The notes beneath the pieces were generated by a model. That model was given only the letters and a program-made list of their open reading frames with translations, was not told the DNA's origin and made no database searches. Made by a program: the position numbers and the translations under genes. 64,000 nucleotides of DNA from Polyangiaceae bacterium (lineage in GTDB: Bacteria; Myxococcota_A; Polyangia; Polyangiales; Polyangiaceae): NCBI GenBank assembly GCA_016719945.1, contig JADJYE010000033.1, positions 334,743-398,742 on the forward strand. Direction: 5' to 3'. Below, piece by piece: positions 63,497-64,000 of this stretch (position 1 is its first letter; every line of letters begins with the position of its first letter).

Positions 63497-63545
63497 GGCA
63501 ACAGCGAGGGCACCCCTGGCCGCCAGGGTCCGCCGAGCTGTCGCC
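63497..63545. repeat. 49-bp palindromic repeat, copy 4
   Basis: Arms GGCAACAGC (63497-63505, one mismatch) and GCTGTCGCC (63537-63545). Inner arms ACCCCTGG and CCAGGGT around CCG, as in copy 3. Preceded by the same GTGACCGATCGGCG block. Confidence 0.82.
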
Positions 63546-63693
63546 GATCATCGAGAGGCTGTGCCGCGGCTCGCCGCGACGTGCCCCGCTGCGCGGCTGA
63601 GCGGGCGGCGGCCGCAGCGCGACGACGCAGCGCGGCGACGCAGCGCGGCGACGCAGCCATTGCGAGGGGTGCGACCGAATCGGGGGGCATCGC

Positions 63694-63742
63694 TGCGACC
63701 GGACAGGGGGACATCGCCGGCATGTCCCCCCATAGCGTCGCA
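63694..63742. repeat. GGGGGACAT palindrome, copy A
   Basis: TGCGAC (63694-63699) pairs with GTCGCA (63737-63742) and GGGGGACAT (63706-63714) with ATGTCCCCC (63722-63730), loop CGCCGGC. Second copy at 63843. Confidence 0.82.
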
Positions 63743-63842
63743 GGTCGGGGGTTCGCGGCGCCGGGCGCCCTCGCTATTTGCGAAAGATCGCGAGGGTGCC
63801 GCCGCGAGGTGGGGTGCAAAACCCCTGATTGGGGCCTCAGGA

Positions 63843-63891
63843 TGCGACCCAACCGGGGGACATTGCCGGCATGTCCCCCCGTGGCGTCGCT
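63843..63891. repeat. GGGGGACAT palindrome, copy B
   Basis: Same 49-bp layout: TGCGAC at 63843-63848, GGGGGACAT at 63855-63863, ATGTCCCCC at 63871-63879, GTCGCT at 63886-63891. Arms identical to copy A except the last base; the linkers differ. Confidence 0.82.
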
Positions 63892-64000
63892 TTGTGGGCG
63901 GCTCGCCCCTCGCGCCCCTCGCGCCCCTCGCTCTCCTCGCGCCCCTCGCCCGCCGCGCCCGTCGCCCCCCCCGCCTCACCCAGGTGGAGGGCCAGGTTGG

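Larger units (their letters stand above)
63207..64000. other. Intergenic region rich in palindromes and low-complexity sequence
   Basis: No gene supported. It carries copies 3 and 4 of the 49-bp palindrome, two copies of a second palindrome (63694 and 63843), a short tandem stretch GCGCGGCGACGCA near 63615-63655, and a CGCCCCTCG pyrimidine-rich tract from 63895 to 63975. Confidence 0.6.

Noticed and set aside
61649..63891. CRISPR array from the spaced palindromes
   Set aside because: Copies are in two distant pairs without regular spacer length, and no cas gene is present.
63895..63975. Pyrimidine-rich CGCCCCTCG tract as a coding repeat
   Set aside because: No frame with start and codon bias; low-complexity sequence only.
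1..64000. tRNA or rRNA genes
   Set aside because: No cloverleaf with a GTTCRA T-arm in context and no rRNA-like stretch was recognised by reading; a covariance scan would be needed to exclude a tRNA.

Overview
The window comes from a very GC-rich (about 70 percent) Gram-negative bacterium. It has many lipobox signal peptides, a Ser/Thr kinase with a C-terminal membrane anchor, an AgmX/PglI-type C-terminal domain, a DUF2252 protein, an ISKra4 element and a DUF1552/DUF1592 pair. Together these suggest a Myxococcota (delta-proteobacterial, Polyangiales-like) chromosome; this is inferred from gene content, not from a marker phylogeny.

Layout. 1-0.56 kb: 5' part of an IS630-type transposase gene (minus strand). 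0.6-9 kb: a GspE/PilB ATPase, an RNase HII-like protein, a SET-domain protein, a giant MoxR-type AAA ATPase and its vWA partner, all cut by many one-base frame changes that look like sequence errors. 9-17.6 kb: DUF2252 lipoprotein, lpdA, a four-gene minus-strand run (subtilase with membrane tail, small lipoprotein, degenerate endonuclease III-like Fe-S protein, PDZ protein), an aminotransferase and a cupin. 17.6-23 kb: a tightly overlapping operon kynA - HTTM/DCC - HTTM(N) - HTTM(C). 23-35.6 kb: small envelope proteins, polysaccharide deacetylase, peroxiredoxin, phosphofructokinase, a histidine kinase divergent from a GAF-GGDEF diguanylate cyclase, an M15-like peptidase, a Nudix hydrolase overlapping NAD kinase. 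35.6-47 kb: the DUF1552/DUF1592 pair, polA, lipoproteins, a four-CXXCH cytochrome, an orphan CysJ-like flavoprotein, then a small basic protein with rpsT. 47-51.1 kb: a sigma factor carried on two overlapping frames with a membrane partner, a Cys-rich lipoprotein and CtpA protease.

51.1-54.3 kb is the most unusual part. After a 2.2-copy 89-bp tandem repeat, base composition drops to about 55 percent GC for three same-strand ORFs: a 5'-truncated DUF6602 protein, a SUFU-domain protein of the polymorphic-toxin-immunity type, and an unknown. The first two are each followed within about 10 bp by an imperfect palindrome with the layout of an integron attC site, including extrahelical bases. I read this as a small integron cassette array without an integrase (CALIN-like).

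54.3-59.9 kb: Ser/Thr kinase, glpA-glpB without glpC, and a PQQ-propeller lipoprotein. 59.9-61.6 kb: a complete ISKra4-family element with 22-bp inverted ends and a 7-bp target duplication; its transposase frame is interrupted three times, each time by a missing base in a four-base G/C run. 61.6-64 kb: a Gly-rich beta-helix-type lipoprotein set among two families of dispersed palindromes, one present as four 49-bp copies whose inner stem co-varies. No tRNA, rRNA or CRISPR array was seen.
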